Below are positions 21,318-33,554 of a DNA stretch of 64,000 nucleotides, one piece after another. Positions within the stretch are counted from its first letter, which is position 1. Each line of letters opens with the position of its first letter. The DNA comes from Gracilariopsis chorda. Taxonomy: Eukaryota > Rhodophyta > Florideophyceae > Gracilariales > Gracilariaceae. A program made the position numbers and the translations under genes. The notes beneath the pieces were generated by a model. That model worked only from the letters and a program-made list of their open reading frames with translations, was not told where the DNA came from and ran no database searches. The stretch is from assembly GCA_003194525.1 (NCBI GenBank), contig NBIV01000089.1, forward strand, positions 186,001 to 250,000, given 5' to 3'.

Positions 21318-23240
21318 TTGGAAACCTCTGATTCGAGTTCATTGAAGTTCCGAACACTCGGTTGGCTGGCATGCAGTATGCCGCCACCGTCCCCCAAATC
21401 TTATACTGGGTCTACTGATGCAGTTGGTACACCCCCTCAGGGTGTACCGCGCATGCGGAAATCCGTTCCGGAACGTTTGGACAACAATGAAGGTGGTCGG
21501 AATGCCGGAAGAATGCCCTATTTTGCGTCTGCTTCTCAGGCCATAACCCAGGTGGTACCACCCCCACTGATCGAAACGACGTCAGCGGCTACCCTTGTAT
21601 GGAATCGACTGCGTTTGCTCGACTGGAGTCCATGATCCTCATCTCTGAGGTGACTCATGTGTCTCTCCTCGAATAGGTAAACGAGCTTCGTCAAAAAGTT
21701 GACATTGCCCAAGTTCGGGATGTCTCGGGAGATATCCGACTCTTCCCTCGAGACGTGAAGTCCATTTTGGAATGTCTGGGTGGTGCCCCATGTATTTTGT
21801 CAAGGACTACAACAAGTTTTTCAATGACATTCTGGTGGCCTTTGAACGTGTGCACGTTAGTTTGGATAAGCTGGAAGCGACCATCCATATTGATACAGAA
21901 GCGCCCACGGAAGCAAAAAATGAGGTCAACTTTATCAATTCAATATGCCAGTCAAACAAATGACAGTCTCGTAAACCAAAAAAGGATATTCAATAGCTTG
22001 ATTCGGGTTCGTCAGATTTTGCCTCTGATCACCGCTCCATGTATTCCTCATTGGACTCATCGGGTTCCGATTACAAAAGCTGGAAGGACCGTGCGACGAA
22101 GTCGAAGGCGACTTATACTACTCAGGGAGTCATTCGACCTCGCTATAAAGGTAGATGTCCCCTTGGACTCAAGGAGTTAAATCTAACGAATCCGCTTTAC
22201 CTGAAATTGTTATCGTATCGTTATTATCGATTGGATAATTCCTCATCCGTTCCGTCTGCATGAGGTACCGGCAAGTTTAAGGACTGCATCAAACGCATGA
22301 ATGTTACTCTTCAATCAAGTCATTTCTCAGGAGAAGATCCAATTCAGGTGCTTGAAATCCTCGTTATATTTGTTCAGGAGGCTGACATACTCTGCATGAG
22401 TGAAGCCCAAGAGTATCTCTGGTTACCGTATTTCCAAACAGGTATGGCTGAAGATCAGTTCAATTCCGTTCGAGGAGCTGCTAGAGCCTCGAAAGGAGGA
22501 GTGGCTTGCTGGCCGGAAGCATTTCAATAACTTCTCAGTTCATAAGCTACGGGAAACGCCATCCACACGAAGATACTCGCGCTACGCCAAACGAAACAAA
22601 AGCCTTGTGAAGCCAAATCGGTGGGTTCAACCCGCTTGAATAAAGGGTTTCACCGTTGTGATAATTTGTATTCCACACAGGATCGGTGTACGATGTTCGT
22701 TGATGGATTAGATCCCGCAATATGAGCGCTCGTCGCAAGTTACTGAGAGGATACACGGAAGATTTCATACCTTGAACTGGTTTAGTATGCCCAGGCTGAA
22801 GGAGAGACTCACAGTCCACGGAGTCAACCAAAACTCCAGTCCGCGAGAGCTCTCATATTGGAGAAATCGTCACAATCGATGTTTTTCCCCAGGGCAGAAC
22901 CGCGATTGAGGATTTAGACAACGTCCAGTACGCTGGAAGTCGCCCTGATTCATTTGGGACTATGGACTTGCAGTCAACATTGGCCCCGATTTCGGAAGTA
23001 GACCCCGCTTTCTATGCCGATGTGGCACAGATGCAGGCCATTCCGCTCGCTCAAGCCTCAAACAAATCCCGTCTCACCCGCCCTGGATGGGTCGTACCGA
23101 AACCGAAACGGCCAACGATAGCCATCGCCAATACGATAAAGCGGCATCATTTATCTGTCATAGATGTTGCAATCATGGTCATATCGCCCCGAAATGTGAC
23201 TTGGCATTGCGGTAGGTGCCCAAGGTTATCATGAATTACG
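21318..23240 (+). pseudogene. E3 gag with CCHC knuckle
   Basis: The N-terminal part (21.3-21.9 kb) has polar, partly helical text. The capsid-like part, 22.29-22.8 kb, aligns with E1 gag (YLWLPYFQTGMAEDQFNSV). A zinc knuckle CHRCCNHGHIAPKC is read near 23.16-23.2 kb and is nearly the same as E1's. The whole is heavily decayed. Confidence 0.75.
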
Positions 23241-23559
23241 AAACGCTGACCCCAGCTGATCGGGCCTGATTGCCGAGTACGTCCTATGAAGAGTTGAAAG
23301 CATTACTCGCTAGCGCCGTGCTGGCACGACCGGATATTCCCGTGGTTAAACCTAGCCCTGATCAACTGGTGGACGCGGTCGTACCCACGAATGGGATTAA
23401 TTCTCGTTCCCACCATGGGATGGTGACACTGAGTTCGGTCAACCCCTCCTCGAAGAACTAGATTCGGAGGTCTCCTGTATGGGAGGGGCGCCTTCTGAGC
23501 CGAAGTTGATGTCCGAGGTGGTACAGCGTCGCTCCCCCGCCGTCAAGATCCTTACTAGG

Positions 23560-24110
23560 AAATGGTTGCAACCAACTTGAGCTCAGAAACCATCTCGGCT
23601 ATACGTCGTCCGTGGTTACGTTCTCTCAATTTCCGTATTCTGGATAGAGCTCTGGTCATGGCAAAGAGAAAGTACAAGGTTTATGCCGATCTTGGCTTGT
23701 CCAACCATAATATGGTTTGCCAGTTATCTGTTCTACATACAGAGGCTGCACCCAACCTTATCAACTCTGAGGTAGTACCCCCGGTTCCTCGGGCTCGCAT
23801 TCGTTGTGTACCAGGCCTGGATATCGCCCACGCAAATATCAATCCACTGAAGACTGTGAGATACGTTCCTCTCGTCGTGGGATTGGATACCTCTATAGTT
23901 CAATTGGAGTTCGTTGCTTGCGATAAACTCGTGGCACCAGTGATTCTTGGTTGTGGCTTTTGTGATCGCTTTTTCAAAACATTTCGCCCCCGTGCGAAAA
24001 CCGTGAAAGTGGCAAACGGTTCTACCGTACCTATTGTCCTGAAACCGCTTAAGTGTGCTACGCAGAAGCGTGTACCGATACCAGCGGCTCGGGAAATGCG
24101 GAACACGGAT
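23560..24110 (+). pseudogene. E3 aspartic protease
   Basis: The segment aligns with E1's protease along its length: the preceding IRRPWLRSLNFRILDRALVM block, KRKYKVYADLGLSNHNMV, the active-site region around 23.73 kb and PVILGCGFCDRF near 23.94 kb. Position before the reverse transcriptase also fits. Confidence 0.72.
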
Positions 24111-24499
24111 CTAGTTCTTACGACGCTTTGTATTGGTCATTGAATTGCCGTACCATCGGAGTCCCAAGTCTAGGTTACAGTTGTTTCCAAACAGATTGGA
24201 TACAACGTGGTTTAACCACTTTTGTTTTTATACGACCAGCGTTTCTATCAGCTCTGATATTCTTTTTAAGGTCCTGGTTGCCAACTTTGGCAATTTCATT
24301 CAGTAGTTATTCAAGAACCAAGTCCTGGGTGTGGTTCTCCCACACCCGCGGGCAATCGTGCCAACGATCATTCCAGTGGCTGGCGTCCTGGGATTGGAAG
24401 ACTCTAAGAAGGAGGACGACAACTCTAACAACACTGAGCATAATTCGGATCCCGAACTCAAAAGTGAACGAACTACGGAAGCCCGAGCACTACTACCTG

Positions 24500-26080
24500 G
24501 TTCAGGACAGGCAAGTCCTATGGAGAAGCTCGACAAGCTCAATTTTTACCATGTACTTGACTCTCATCGTGAGAAACTACGGGATATGCTTCTTGAGTTT
24601 GCCCCTATGTGGGAAGGTTCCCTTGGGAAAACAGGAATAACCGGGCACCGTATTGATTTGCTACCGAACATTCGGCCAATTTCACAGCATTCCTATCGAG
24701 TTGGACCGACAGCCCGTGAAGAGGAAAAATCTCAAGTCGAGAACCTGTTACGTGGTGGTGTCATTGAACGCACTCAATCACCTTGGAGCTCGCCAGTAGT
24801 GCTGGTTCCGAAATCGGATGGATCGTGGAGGTTTAGTATCGATTACCGACTTGTCAACACAGTTACGGTCAAAGACGTTTACCCGATCCCTCACATGGAA
24901 GAGTACATCGACTCACTTGGCCGTGCTACGGTGTTCACCGCTCTTGACACCAATTGGGGTTATTTGTAAGCGCCTATCAGCAAGAAGGGCCGCGAAAAAA
25001 CTGCGTTTGCATGTCACCAAGTACTTTATCGTTTTAACCGAATGCCTTTCAGGTAACGTAATGCACCTGCTACTTTTTAACGTGTCGTAGATATACTATT
25101 GGTTAGGTTCAAATGGATACCCTGCTTGGTGTATCTCGATGATATAATCGTGTCCTCCAAAAACTTAGATGATCACATAAACCATGTGAGGAACGTCATC
25201 GTGTGCTGCGAGATGCAGAGATTACGCTGAAACTCATGAAGTGCAAATTCTGTACTGCTTTGGTGAATTATCTTGGACATATAACCCACCCCGTACAGCT
25301 CTTTATAAACGAGGTAAGAGGTAGATCGCTCAAGAAAAGGAAACATGCGACTACGCAAACGGAACTCCGATCATTTCTTGGACTTTGTAACGTATATCTT
25401 CGGTTTGTCCCAAATTTTGATGAGCTTGTGACACCTCTGAATGCTCCTCTGAAGAAGGGAAAACCAGTTAAACTGGAAACGTTTGGTAACGCAGAAGCGT
25501 CTGCTTCAACAGCTCTCACCCACGCCGTGACGTCTGCGCCAATATTGGCGCTGCCAAGTCTTGGTTTACCCTATGAATTAGATACTGATTACAGTGATAA
25601 AAAGGTCGATTGTGTGCTATTTCAAATGACCAAAGACGGTGAATGAACCCCAATCGGATATTGTTAAAGGAAATTGAAAATGCACGAACGTAACTACTTG
25701 GTATCTGAAAAGGAGTGTCTCGCCGTTGTTTTGGGCGCTCGCCACTCTTCTACCATATCTTACGGGAATCCATTTTAAGATGTATACCGATCACTCCTGC
25801 CTCTGTTGGCTCATGGAGGTTGATGAATCATCGAAACGCCGCATGAGTGGGCATCACCGACTCTCGGACTACGATTTCGAGGTAATCTACAAAAATAAAA
25901 CCCTTAATACGCCAGCCAACGTGCTATCCCAACTGGAAACCACTTCAGAAGCAGAACCGGTCGATGATCTCGAGATACAGTGTTCTGTGGTTGACAAAGA
26001 TGAACGGAACACCAAGGATTGGTCAGAAGACATTTGCGATGATATTATAGCGTCTCAAATGTCGGAAACCCCGAATTAAG
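24500..26080 (+). pseudogene. E3 reverse transcriptase and RNase H
   Basis: GHRIDLLPNIRPISQHSYR near 24.64 kb and VIERTQSPWSSPVVLVPK near 24.76 kb open the polymerase. VKDVYPIPHMEEYIDSLG and FTALDTNWGYL follow near 24.87-24.97 kb. The catalytic YLDDIIV text is near 25.13 kb. RNase H is marked by TELRSFLGLCNVYLRFVPNF near 25.36 kb, YELDTDYSD near 25.58 kb and MYTDHSCLCWL near 25.78 kb. Confidence 0.88.
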
Positions 26081-26099
26081 GCTCCTTTGCGCCTATTAA

Positions 26100-27600
26100 T
26101 CCTGAAGAGTTGATGTGCGAGAAACAGTGTGACCCATTATGTCTGCAGATTCGCGCTCGCCTCAATGGAGGATATGACTTACCTTTTTCGACCAACGATC
26201 AAGGATACCTTTTCAGGTTGGTTAATTCTTCTCTACAGATTGTAGTATCCTACTCTTTACAGAGACGGGTTCTCCACCTTGCTCATTATGTGAAACTTGG
26301 AGCACACCCAGAGGGCACGAAGTTATATCTAACCCTCCGCAGACAATTCTACTGGCCCGCTACGGCGTTTAACCGTTATGCAGTTCGCTGCTCCCGTACG
26401 GAATAAGGGAAGAAAAACTTGAAGCTACAGAAATACTCTACGAAGTCAATGCTGTTCCCAGCTGGCGCTCCGCTGGAATTCGTGTTCATTGGTATATTCG
26501 GCGAGTTGATTCGGACACCACCAGGAAACCGCTATCTGCTGTTAATAAACAACCAGTTTTCTAAACTCGTACGGACAGTGCCGCTTAAAATAATTACCGC
26601 TGCAGCGGTGGCACAAGCCTTCGTCACACACTGAGTATTCATTTATGGTCCACCTGTCGATGTTTTATCCGACAATGGCCCACAGTTTACGTGAAAGGTC
26701 TTTCAAGTCTTTTGCCTTATTTTCGATATTTGAAATATGTTCGTCACAATATTTCACGACAGGGTAATGGACAACAGGACCGATTTAATCGTACGATCCC
26801 TAACCAAATACAGTATTATGTTGCGGATCATCCTAAGGATTGGGACCTGTATACCTATGCGATTACGTATGCCTACAATACCCAGGTACATCGGGTTACA
26901 TCGCTTTCACCTTTTGAGTTGGTGCTGTCACGAATCTCACCCCAGTGGCAATCGAAGCTCACCCGACTTTGTCGGCGTACCTTTCACCGAGGTTAGACAG
27001 TGATAACTGAAAAAAATGGTTAACGAAGATCATACCGGCTGCCCGGAAAGCTATGGACAAAGCTCAACTTGCTTACAAGCGTCATCTTGACTGCAAGCTA
27101 CGTCAACTGCTACCACAGGTTAACCCAAATGTCATTGTTTTCCTTCCTAAGAATTATTATAACCGTGAAAAAGAAAATTGTCATAAGCTTTCTCCAATCG
27201 TGGACGGACCCTATTGCGTATTTTCTACTACTAACGACACAGTCGTCTTGGACATAAACAACTCACACGAACGGGACTCGCGCAGCGGCGTGACAGTACC
27301 TTCTCACCCTCACCAAGCCCCAGATACCGGGCATACCTCCGACGTTAATCTGGACCCAGACGCCCCGTTCGAGGTTCATTCTCCATCGCCGCCAGCGATT
27401 CTACCATATCCGGATCGTAGTTTATCGGATCTACCGAAGGAAACGGATCTCCGTCTTCAGGACATGTTCCCGGATAACCCAGCTCACTTTACTCGAGGCA
27501 GCCCGCCACCCACTATACTCACCCCTCAGGCTCCTCTTAAGGAGGGGAAGGGAAGTGCAATCGCTGTTGATTTACCGGCGTCGCAAGGGAAAATTATTCC
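26100..27600 (+). pseudogene. E3 integrase and Pro-rich linker
   Basis: The His/Cys module is near 26.26-26.4 kb (RVLHLAHYVKLGAHPEG, QFYWPA). The core shows INNQFSKLVRTVPL near 26.55 kb and YVADHPKDWDLYTYAITYAY near 26.82 kb. A GPY-type segment IVDGPYCVFS is near 27.2 kb, followed by a Pro-rich linker to 27.6 kb like that of E1. Confidence 0.82.
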
Positions 27601-28559
27601 TAAGCACTAAACCGTTAATCGTACAGTATTAGAAATGGACGCGGAACCCCGCAAGGTAAATGGGAACCCCACTATGGAAGGACCTCAAAGGGAGAACACC
27701 GCTGTACTAGCGCCCGCCACCGAGGCTCTCCTGCTGAAGTAAGGACTTTGATGTAACCATAATACGCAAGGCGTTGCTCCTCACCTAGTGGCGAGCCGCA
27801 CCAGGTGATGCGCAACCCTGAGTTGGGCTACCTTGAAAAGGACGACGACCCTGATGGGGTAAAAACCACGCTTTGGCAATTTTAACCTCTGATCGTCGAC
27901 AAGAATGAGGCTTCCATGCAACTCTTGAAGAGATGGAACGTTGAGACGTGCACCATGGCGTGTAGGACGTTCACGCGCAACATGCTTCATACGGCTCATA
28001 GCTGGTATACGCATCTGGACGTAATACGCATGCAGCATTGCGGAGCACTGAGGTGTAGAAGTAATGGACACCATACCAGTGCAAACGACAACCCGTGGCA
28101 TCCATCGGAAAGGCATTACCTAAACTGACACCGACACTATTTGTACGTCCAGTAGTGACATTCATTCAATCAGAATCCAACGCACAATCACCGTAGCTGG
28201 TCGATGCACCTCCATGAGTAAGGAGTGCGGCACACGAGTATCTTCGTCAGACGGTAATCTTGACTCTGTGAGCAGCTAACCAAATCTCGGACGCTACTGT
28301 TCGCCGGTTAACGTCTCTCGGGAGCTCACGTGAAGATGTATTACTCTCGAACGCGAGTTCTATCTGGGCACAATTTCAAATTCGCGCTACGACACGTATC
28401 ACAGAAATTACCGTTTGGCCGACTCGACAGAGCTACGGAAAGAAAATTCCAAGTCCCTGGTCTCCGAGAACCGGAATACCCTCGATCAGGGTTGGAAACG
28501 AGTCCCTTGGTACCGTTGAAGTGTTTGCCATTACGGGAATCCGTCATGGGAGACGTGAA

Positions 28560-28770
28560 ATCGGACACGTTTTCCAGAGAATTGGTTATTGAACGCATCT
28601 TGCATCACGAATATGACCGACAAGGGTTGATGTATTACCAAATCCGTTGGAATGGATACCTCCCAGAACAGGACATGACGGAACCCATCGGATACCTACC
28701 TTGGTCCGAATTCCTACAATATCACCGAAGGACTCGGACATCCATACCAGCATCGGTGGATAAAGCCCAA
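28560..28770 (+). pseudogene. E3 C-terminal chromodomain
   Basis: The frame reads LVIERILHHEYDRQGLMYYQ, then IRWNGYLPEQDMTEPIGYL and SEFLQYHRR. This matches the chromodomain consensus (V-E-x-I-L-x-H, Y-x-I-x-W-x-G-Y, E-P-x-x-x-L). It is separated from the integrase by nearly 1 kb of linker, as inferred also for E1. Confidence 0.85.
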
Positions 28771-28939
28771 CTAGTGCAGAACCATACCCATTCACCGAAG
28801 GTTATGAAGCGACTGCAAAGCGGAGAAGCTCTAAAAAGAGAATATGAAGAAGAAAATCCTTGCGAGTGGAACAAGAAGGTGATGAACTGTAGCAAGTAAA
28901 ATACTACCAAATTCACGGTTATACTGGATTAACGGTTTA

Positions 28940-31886
28940 GGGAAGAAACGTCATGATGATGAAGAACACTATGAATTGGAGAATTCGGAAGAAGCATAAA
29001 GAAAGAAATGCGAAGAACCAGAAGTTTGGTTTAATCCAGAAGCTATCCCAGGACTTATCACCGATACGTGAAGGTCCGAACATTGAGTACAAGCTATCCC
29101 GACGAGGGCCCACACCAGAGTGAATGGTTGAATCAGGAAAGTTCGACGTGGCGACAGCCAGGAGCTGCCCAACATCTACCATGTAGGGAGGTACCGGAAT
29201 TCCAAAGTTTTTGAGGTTATCGTGCAATGCGATGACATGAGGGTCCGTTACAACCTTATGTGGCCCTTTCGCTAGAGGTTACGGCTCATTCATCTGATTT
29301 ATCAAGCCCCACCCCTCAGGAGCACTCCATTGGTTGGACGCACCAGCCTTGCTCGGAACAACCAAATCCATGAACGGTCCATGGTAAAGGCCGCCCCTCT
29401 CGTCAGCCTCGTCATCCATCCTCGGATCATCCAAGTCGAACGACGGCTCGTAATCGTCATGAAATAAGAATTCTGTCCGATGAGCCGCTGGTATGGTCCG
29501 CGGAACACTGTGTTGCTCAAATGCTTGAGCACGCGACACCGTTGCACCCACATACAGGTCGTAATAGGCGAAGTGCTCAGCAGTTGGATGCCGGCGATTT
29601 GGAGATTTGTCACGAGGATTTCTTGGACCCTGACCACGGTTATCCCACGTAACGATATCCCAGCTGAACTGGTCGATCACGTCCACGATTTATAAGACTT
29701 TTTCCACGTTGTCTTGGGATTCTAATGGGATTAAGAGGTCGAGCTGTTTGATGATGTTCCTTACCATTGGCAGTATGAACTAACGACGGTAGTTGTCGTA
29801 CGCTTCCCAGAGAAGAAAAACTGCTACGCCAGTACCCCAATCTGCGGCAATAGCGACGAAAACCCGGAGTTCGGATCATGTATGATGTAGGAGCTTATAT
29901 ACCTTAGATTTTGGAGCAAAACCCGTGCGGTTTGTAGCTCTCAAGGCGTCCAAGTCCTTGCTGTTTTTGGAGGGTAGACTCAGTGAACGAGCCCTCTACT
30001 CTACACGAGTGTTAGATGTAGGTCCAACGGTGGTTACTAGCTATACCTGTAGAGGTGAATACGAAGAATTCTGAGAGGAACGAGATCAGAGAAGAATCCA
30101 ATTAAGGGGACGTAGACAGCATACTCAGCGATTGTAGTGTCATAAAGGGGGAAAAGAACCAGACAACGAGGGGGCAAGGGTTGTGCTCACAGTGGCAACA
30201 GACCCGAGAACTAAGGGGTAAAATGGCAGGAAAAATCAACGAAATAATGCAATACTGGGGCGGAGATCTGTCCTGCGACGAGATACACAAAATAAACAGA
30301 GTAATGTTAGACCCACGCTCGGTGTACTTAAAGAGACATCCTGAGTGGTTCCAAGGAGATAGTCGTACTGGAGCCAAACGTCGTTACTGTCCAGATGGAG
30401 TCGTTAACCTCTGAGGGCAGTTGCGATCAGAGCCCGCCCTAGTATATCAGACTAGAGCGATGGTTTTGAAGACCAACCTTGGTTGAGTTTACTTTTCGCT
30501 CGCGACCGCTAGGTCACTTTTACCTAAGTAAATTTCACTAGAAACATATAAACTAATTAAAGAAATTAGTGCACACCTTCTCAGGGCCATAAAAGTGAAG
30601 AAAATAGTGTCAGTGGCCAAAGTAAGCTAACTGACTCAGTAAATTACCAAATCAGAGGCAAAAATTTCCACGCGTGCCACGCCTTTGTCCCGTGCCATTC
30701 CATCTAGAATTCACCAGAAGTGTAAAACTCAACTCGAAGATTGCCACAATTGAACGGAAACTTGGGGCAAATCCGTACATCGGTAATACCTCTAAGGAGG
30801 GTAAAAGCAACTCCCAAAGGAGATGTTTTTCTCCACATAAAAAGGGAGAAAGTTCCAGGAAACACCCCTCGGGTACCTCAACCTGACAACATCACGGTGA
30901 TAACGCTGCGAAGTAACCCTGAAAGTTTGAGAGAGATATCGCTCGGCTTCGATATTGGTCTATGGCATCAAATACCCATGTCGGGAACGCGCTTTGCGCT
31001 CAAACTGAATCTTCACGGAGAACTTTGCTTGCGGTTTCAGAACCTCGGAGGAACCGAAAATCTGCAGAAATGATGGGGCTCGCCCAACAGAGCATATCCG
31101 ACTCGATGGTTACCTATCTTGCCGTTTCGAAGTGTGCCGTATGGAACTGGGCCAAGTTATCTCCATAAGATACCTCGCCATAGGTGCTCAAACTCGATAG
31201 GTCGAATTCGTATTCACTGATAATCAAATGTTGACTTGGAGTACAAATGAGCCGTTTATACGCTAGTGGCGTCATTTCTTCTTCCATCCCTATCCCGGTT
31301 CTCTCCACAGGGAAGGTCCATCCTTAAAACGTTAGGATCCAACACAATGCGTCCCCTCCAGTTGCGTGAAGTGACCACGTCAAGTGGTAGGATACTAGGG
31401 AGAGCGACATCGTGTTCGTAGGACTGGACCAGTGGCAGGTTGAAAACCTTGAACGGGTGAAACCAAGCAGCGCAGGCATAGTTCGAAGGATTCTCTAACG
31501 GATCCCATGCTTCCATGGTTACCCTGTGGACCCACCCGAGTTATTTACTGACAACCAGAGTACCCTACGTAGTGCCACGCGTGAACGTATACCAGAACCT
31601 CTATCAGAGCGTTACCTTAAGGTAGTGGAGCCGTAAGAAACTGGCTCAGTCCGGAGGATGAAGGAGCTATACTCCTAGAGTGGGAAGTAACCGCTCCGAA
31701 GTTGTGTTGGTTGAGATTCTCTGAGTTCATTTCGGATATGAAGAATCAGTTTGGATGTTGCTAGTATTCCTTCGTCGCGTTATGAGTTGAACCGGAGGAA
31801 AGTTGGTATCACTTATCAGGAGTTGGATCCTTTGTACCGGTTTTGGTCTGCAGGTCACTCGCTTTCATTGCGATGTCTCATAGTGT
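28940..31886. other. E3 region between pol and 3' LTR, with unrecognised antisense coding-like stretch
   Basis: Almost 3 kb with no gag-pol homology. On the minus strand, opposite to E3 pol, 29,279-29,686 is open for 135 codons and encodes an acidic sequence (YEPSFDLDDPRMDDEADERG); coding-like text with Leu/Ile-rich helices continues upstream to about 29.83 kb. Other shorter frames are at 30.18-30.41 kb (plus) and 31.26-31.52 kb (minus). I do not recognise any of them. Several plant Ty3/gypsy groups are known to carry antisense frames at this place, which is an analogy only. Confidence 0.4.
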
Positions 31887-31898
31887 AAAGATGGGATG
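31887..31898 (+). promoter_or_regulatory. E3 polypurine tract (candidate)
   Basis: AAAGATGGGATG immediately precedes the TG of the 3' LTR. It is mostly purine and sits where the plus-strand primer is expected for a plus-strand element. Confidence 0.55.
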
Positions 31899-32846
31899 TG
31901 TAGATCAATGCGTGCGCGCATACCCTCTAAGAGAGGTGTATCATGAATGATTCAACACTGACGTGGCATTGGTTCAACTCAGGTATGAGTGGACCCTCGG
32001 AAATATTGGGTGAAATTCGATACGATTTTTAATTGGTATTTTTGGAACCTTCGGGTGTGATCTCTGTGGTATCTGGGACATATGGACGTGTGGCAAGCGT
32101 ACGGATATTGTTAATGGTTGGTTTGATTCACACGTGTCGTTTTGTGCCCTGGCCAGTAGTGCCGCCGCGTGACACAAGTGTGTGGGCCACAAGTGTGGCA
32201 CACTACAGTAGTAGTATTCTTTGTTTATTGTGACCCAATAGTACTTAAGGGAGGACAGCCTTGTCATTTCACGCTGAAATAAAGACAAGCTGTGACTCGG
32301 CTCTGAGTTTTTCGCCTGCACGAGGTGATCAACTTCTGCTGGGGTTTCACCGCATTCCGTGTCGTAATACTCACCCGCACAGTATCATCAAGGACCGCTG
32401 ATCTGTCTTAACCAGTTCTTTTTGCCCAGTGTTCACTGTTTTTACCGTTTTGGTTACTTTCTGTTTTGGGAACAGATATCTGTTCGACTCAGTATTGAGA
32501 TTTGCCGTGCTGGCTGGAAAATCAACACTCCCTACCGCCGGTTCTCTTTTGGCTTTGTGCACAACCCGCCGGGTGGTACCTTCCTTTTTTGGTTTCGCCG
32601 CTTTTTCTCCATTCCCTTTCTGGATCGTCCTCGGACCGGAACACTGCTCTACTGGATCTGTGCAGCACGTTGATCAGCTGGTAACCCGATTATTGGTAAC
32701 AACTTCGTCAGTATAACTGGAATCCACCTCGGGTTTTCACCCGAACACCGTGTGGTACGGAGAGCCCTGTCACTGCACCTACTTTACAAGGGAGCAACGC
32801 GACCAACACCTTTGGAGGATTTCCCGCCTATGGATATTGCTTTATA
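31899..32846 (+). repeat. E3 3' LTR (uninterrupted)
   Basis: 948 bp starting TGTAGA. It aligns with 10,651-11,508 and then directly with 21,111-21,203, which shows that E2 is an insertion in the other LTR. No coding region is supported inside it; open frames near 32.42-32.7 kb are shared with the other LTR only as repeat sequence. Confidence 0.9.
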
Positions 32847-33554
32847 GTAGGACTTGAAAAATGGCAGGCTCATGCAACGATGCCTGGTGTACAGCAACGT
32901 TTGTAGAAGGCTACCGCGCGAATGCGGTTTGCTTGTTCCACGCTTCTACGTTCGTGGTTGCGTTTCAAACAGGTTTAGCGCTGCATGGAAACCGGCATAG
33001 TTTTGCAGCAAATGTTATTAGGTGGGAGAGAAGGGAGTTGGGGGCGGTGTTCAACGGTGTGAGAATCTTGGGCCAGGCTGTAGTAGAAGCACTGGGATAG
33101 GAAATTACGTCTTTTTCAGTTGCATCGTCTCAAATAAAGCCCTTTCTCAAAATTTAGCCCTTCTAACTGCCTACCCGTTTGAATATAAAACCTTAGCGCT
33201 AACATAGAAGCGTGAAGATAGGTCCTTTATTATCCAGTGAGGAGAGCAATTGGTTGTCTGACCGCCATGTGTCTACTTTGCGCAACACAATTATAATATC
33301 ATTAATCAAAGAGCTGAACTAATTAGCTCTCACTTGACTTTATGTTGGCTACTGGCATTTACAAGAGGGGTAATGGACCCTTTTGGGAGTTATACAAAGA
33401 TTAAATTGAGGTGCACAACCGTGCTCTTGTACTTCCATATAATCGCAGTGCTGGCTGCGTCGGCGTGACGCACTTCCAAACTTGAAGTAAAGCCCCAAAC
33501 AACTGGGCCATTTTTTCTTTTGTGTTGACTTCCACTGCTTATATGTCACCATGA
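32847..33554. other. No gene recognised
   Basis: Flank of E3 up to the PiggyBac relic. A 79-codon plus-strand frame at 32,861-33,100 has no recognisable motif. The five bases after the LTR (GTAGG) match the five before the 5' LTR (GTCGC) at only three positions, so no target duplication is claimed. I could not find the missing N-terminal part of the pogo-like transposase here. Confidence 0.4.

Larger units (their letters stand above)
10651..32846 (+). mobile_element. E3, chromodomain Ty3/gypsy retrotransposon, with E2 nested in its 5' LTR
   Basis: Two matching LTRs bound the element: the 5' copy is 10,651-11,508 plus 21,116-21,203 (946 bp once E2 is removed) and the 3' copy is 31,899-32,846 (948 bp). 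They differ at roughly one base in eight by eye. One copy begins TG and the other ends CA, as expected after point decay. A primer-binding-like site lies at 21,206 and a purine tract at 31,887. Parts in order are gag, zinc knuckle, protease, RT, RNase H, integrase, Pro-rich linker and chromodomain, then almost 3 kb with no recognised function before the 3' LTR. It carries many breaks and is an old fossil. Confidence 0.88.

Noticed and set aside
32422-32716. Overlapping open frames inside E3's 3' LTR, echoed at 11.08-11.43 kb
   Set aside because: The echo is explained by the LTR repeat; the frames differ in their changes without sign of protein conservation.
10646-32851. Five-base target duplication for E3 (GTCGC and GTAGG)
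   Set aside because: Only three of five bases agree, so it cannot be claimed.
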